Origin: an uncultured Sphaerochaeta sp.
GTDB taxonomy: Bacteria > Spirochaetota > Spirochaetia > Sphaerochaetales > Sphaerochaetaceae
NCBI RefSeq assembly: GCF_963666015.1
Contig: NZ_OY762555.1
Coordinates: 1,364,001 to 1,428,000 of the forward strand
Reading direction: 5' to 3'
DNA: 64,000 nucleotides
Of this stretch, positions 62,381 to 64,000 are shown piece after piece. The notes under the pieces were generated by a model. It did not search any database. It was not told the origin of the DNA and was given only the letters and a program-made list of their open reading frames with translations. The first letter of the stretch is position 1. Every line of letters starts with the position of its first letter. The translations under genes were made by a program, and so were the position numbers.

Positions 62381-63255
62381 CGGTCCCCTCCATTGCTAAT
62401 CTTGAATTGTACATAAGCAATAAAGGCAAAGATAATCATAACCAACAATGAGATTGCAGATGCATATCCATACTGCATCTGGTTGAAGCCCTTATCAAAA
62501 ATGAATTGAATAATAAAAGTTGTATTCAGACCAGGACCACCTTGCGTGATACCTTGAACCAATGCGTATTCTTTCAGAAGGTTTACCGTAGAAAGTAGCG
62601 TAACCAGGAACGTGGTAGGAGCAAGCATAGGAATTGTCATATAAAAAAAGGTTTGGATGGAAGAACTTCCATCAATGGCTGCAGCTTCGTAAATATCACT
62701 GGATATATTGTTGATACCTCCAATAAAAATTACCATATAGAAACCAGTGGAGGCCCAGTTGCTGGCAAAACTGATGACGAAGGTTGCAAGCCTCGGATTG
62801 AGAGCCCACTGCATTGGCTCTCCCCCGATTGTCTGGATTAGGTAATTGATCAAGCCATATTCAGCACTGAACATCCAGTTGATGGTAATACCTACAACAA
62901 GATGGCTTAGGAGACTGGGAACATACACCATGGTTCGTGCAAGTCCCTTGATGGCAACGCGCTTACTGGTTACCAGAATGGCAATCAGGAGAGGGACAAT
63001 CACCTTGAAAGGGAGACTAAACAAGGTGTATCCAAAGGTACGGCCCAATGCAGCATAGAATTTTGAATCACGTACCAGTTCGCTATAGTTAAGAAAGCCT
63101 ATGAATTCCATAGTCTTCCATCCATCATAATTGGTAAGTGACAATCCGACACTTAAACACAGTGGCAATAAAAAAAAGACAGAAAAAAGAATCAGACAAG
63201 GGGCAATAAAAAACCAGAACGCTGTTACATGTCGTTTAACATAGGGTGTCTTCAT
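62377..63255 (-). CDS. Sugar ABC transporter permease (MalF type)
   Basis: A 292-residue permease with six helices and the EAA loop IYEAAAIDGSSSIQTFFYMTIP. ATG 63253-63255. It follows the binding-protein gene after a hairpin at 63332-63357 and forms the channel with the MalG-type protein. Confidence 0.92.
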   Translation of the reverse strand: MKTPYVKRHVTAFWFFIAPCLILFSVFFLLPLCLSVGLSLTNYDGWKTMEFIGFLNYSELVRDSKFYAALGRTFGYTLFSLPFKVIVPLLIAILVTSKRVAIKGLARTMVYVPSLLSHLVVGITINWMFSAEYGLINYLIQTIGGEPMQWALNPRLATFVISFASNWASTGFYMVIFIGGINNISSDIYEAAAIDGSSSIQTFFYMTIPMLAPTTFLVTLLSTVNLLKEYALVQGITQGGPGLNTTFIIQFIFDKGFNQMQYGYASAISLLVMIIFAFIAYVQFKISNGGDR

Positions 63256-63331
63256 AGGTATTGCATCCGTTCAGCAGTACATAACAGGAACAATCCGCCC
63301 TATCAAGTACATCGATTAAAAGAAATAGAGA

Positions 63332-63357
63332 CTGGGCTGCCTTTTAGGACAGCCCAG
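63332..63357 (-). terminator. Stem-loop between binding-protein and permease genes
   Basis: CTGGGCTG and CAGCCCAG form a perfect 8-bp stem with a 10-base loop, 11 bp past the binding-protein stop. On the minus strand a T-rich stretch (TCTCTATTTCTTTT) follows. The layout matches the hairpins at 4741, 23538 and 46235. Confidence 0.7.
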
Positions 63358-63368
63358 AATCATACACA

Positions 63369-64000
63369 TCAGTACTTAAGAGGCCAGCCAGATTTCTTGG
63401 ACAGTAGTTCAGCAAAATCATTTAAAGCCTTTGCTGCACTGATATCACCATTGACTGCCTGACGTAGCGCATCGCGGTATTCATTGTCGTAGAAGTTTCT
63501 CCACATCGAGCTCTCATCGACACTGAATGCATAGGAAACCTTGGAAACTTCACTCTGAAGCACCTTGTAGTCCTCAGCAACCTGCTGGTCCGCTGGAGAA
63601 TAGGTGACCCCCACCAAGGAAGAGAGTCCCTTGTCACGGTTCAGATAAGTCTGGAAGTTCTCCTTTGTGTAGAACCACTTCAGGAAATCTATTGCGAGAT
63701 CCTTGTTATCTGCATTCACAGGAACTCCAAGACCACTTCCGCCCAGGATTGCGCTTGGGCCATCAGGACCGACTGGAGAAGGCATGACGCCCCAATTCAT
63801 ATCTTCAATCTGGTTGTAGAAGGTATTGTAGTTCCAAGTTCCACTGAAATAGATACCAACATCACCGTTTTTAAAGTAATCGGCCGGGTTATCGGTAGTA
63901 CCACCGGCCCAGATAGCCTTCGGCATGAAAGAATTGTTCCACTTAATAAAGGAATCCAGAGTTGTAATGTTTTGAGGACTGTTGATTGCTACAACAAAGG
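63369..64000 (-). CDS. Sugar ABC transporter substrate-binding protein (family 1), partial
   Basis: The C-terminal 210 residues are visible; the frame stays open to the right window edge, so the N-terminus and signal peptide are outside. YFKNGDVGIYFSGTWNY, MPSPVGPDG and GGSGLGVPVNADNKDLAIDFLKWF are typical of family 1 sugar-binding proteins. It is the first visible gene of the operon with two permeases, GH38 and GH105. Confidence 0.9.
   Translation of the reverse strand, partial: FVVAINSPQNITTLDSFIKWNNSFMPKAIWAGGTTDNPADYFKNGDVGIYFSGTWNYNTFYNQIEDMNWGVMPSPVGPDGPSAILGGSGLGVPVNADNKDLAIDFLKWFYTKENFQTYLNRDKGLSSLVGVTYSPADQQVAEDYKVLQSEVSKVSYAFSVDESSMWRNFYDNEYRDALRQAVNGDISAAKALNDFAELLSKKSGWPLKY

Overview
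The window looks like a chromosomal segment of a fermentative, sugar-eating spirochaete, most likely Sphaerochaeta or a close relative. This rests on the overall gene complement, on secreted binding proteins whose mature ends begin with a GQKEA-type sequence, and on the mix of ABC, TRAP and TTT transporters; no rRNA or tRNA marker is present to confirm it. Nearly every gene serves uptake and breakdown of sugars, sugar acids or polyols, arranged as about ten separately regulated catabolic operons. I saw no tRNA, rRNA, CRISPR array, prophage or DNA transposon.

1-14.8 kb: two parallel operons on the minus strand. Operon B (13861 down to 6971) encodes a TRAP transporter (DctP, DctQ, DctM), a zinc dehydrogenase, a split transketolase and a GarR-type tartronate semialdehyde reductase, with a divergent GntR regulator at 14088. 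Operon A (6677 down to the left edge) encodes a GntR regulator, a tripartite tricarboxylate transporter (TctC, TctB, TctA), an SDR dehydrogenase, and a second nearly identical transketolase-GarR cassette. The two cassettes form a direct repeat about 7.75 kb apart. The gene order suggests that an imported sugar acid is oxidised to a keto acid, cleaved by transketolase, and the resulting semialdehyde reduced.

14.8-25.5 kb: sodium-pump decarboxylase beta and a tiny gamma subunit, a GNAT acetyltransferase, a xylitol/sorbitol-type dehydrogenase, a complete group IIC intron with its reverse transcriptase sitting directly behind a transcription terminator, and a ribose-type ABC operon (RbsB-like, DUF2291 lipoprotein, RbsA-like, RbsC-like) with a DeoR regulator.

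25.7-32.1 kb: a fucose/arabinose-type isomerase, a third split transketolase and an FGGY kinase, facing an FSA-type transaldolase homologue that lacks the Schiff-base lysine, plus an AraC regulator. 32.1-42.8 kb: glyoxalase-like and metallo-beta-lactamase-fold proteins, IolB, a discoidin-like protein, decayed gene remnants, a LacI regulator, then iolG-iolD-iolE followed by a fourth split transketolase. The kinase and aldolase of the classical inositol route are not in the window.

42.9-52.6 kb: a histidine kinase/response regulator pair, a sugar ABC transporter, a fifth split transketolase, a ribulokinase-like FGGY kinase and a DeoR regulator. 52.7-56.2 kb: a type II (archaeal-type) GAPDH, an archaeal-type phosphoglycerate kinase and a LarA-family racemase/epimerase. 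56.2-64 kb: an AraC regulator and a minus-strand operon with an ABC importer, a GH38 alpha-mannosidase and a GH105 unsaturated glycuronyl hydrolase, both enzymes apparently cytoplasmic.

The dominant theme is five two-subunit transketolases in 64 kb, each wired to a different transporter and a different ketone-generating enzyme. Start codons were chosen by ribosome-binding sites and family lengths, so several differ from the longest open frame.
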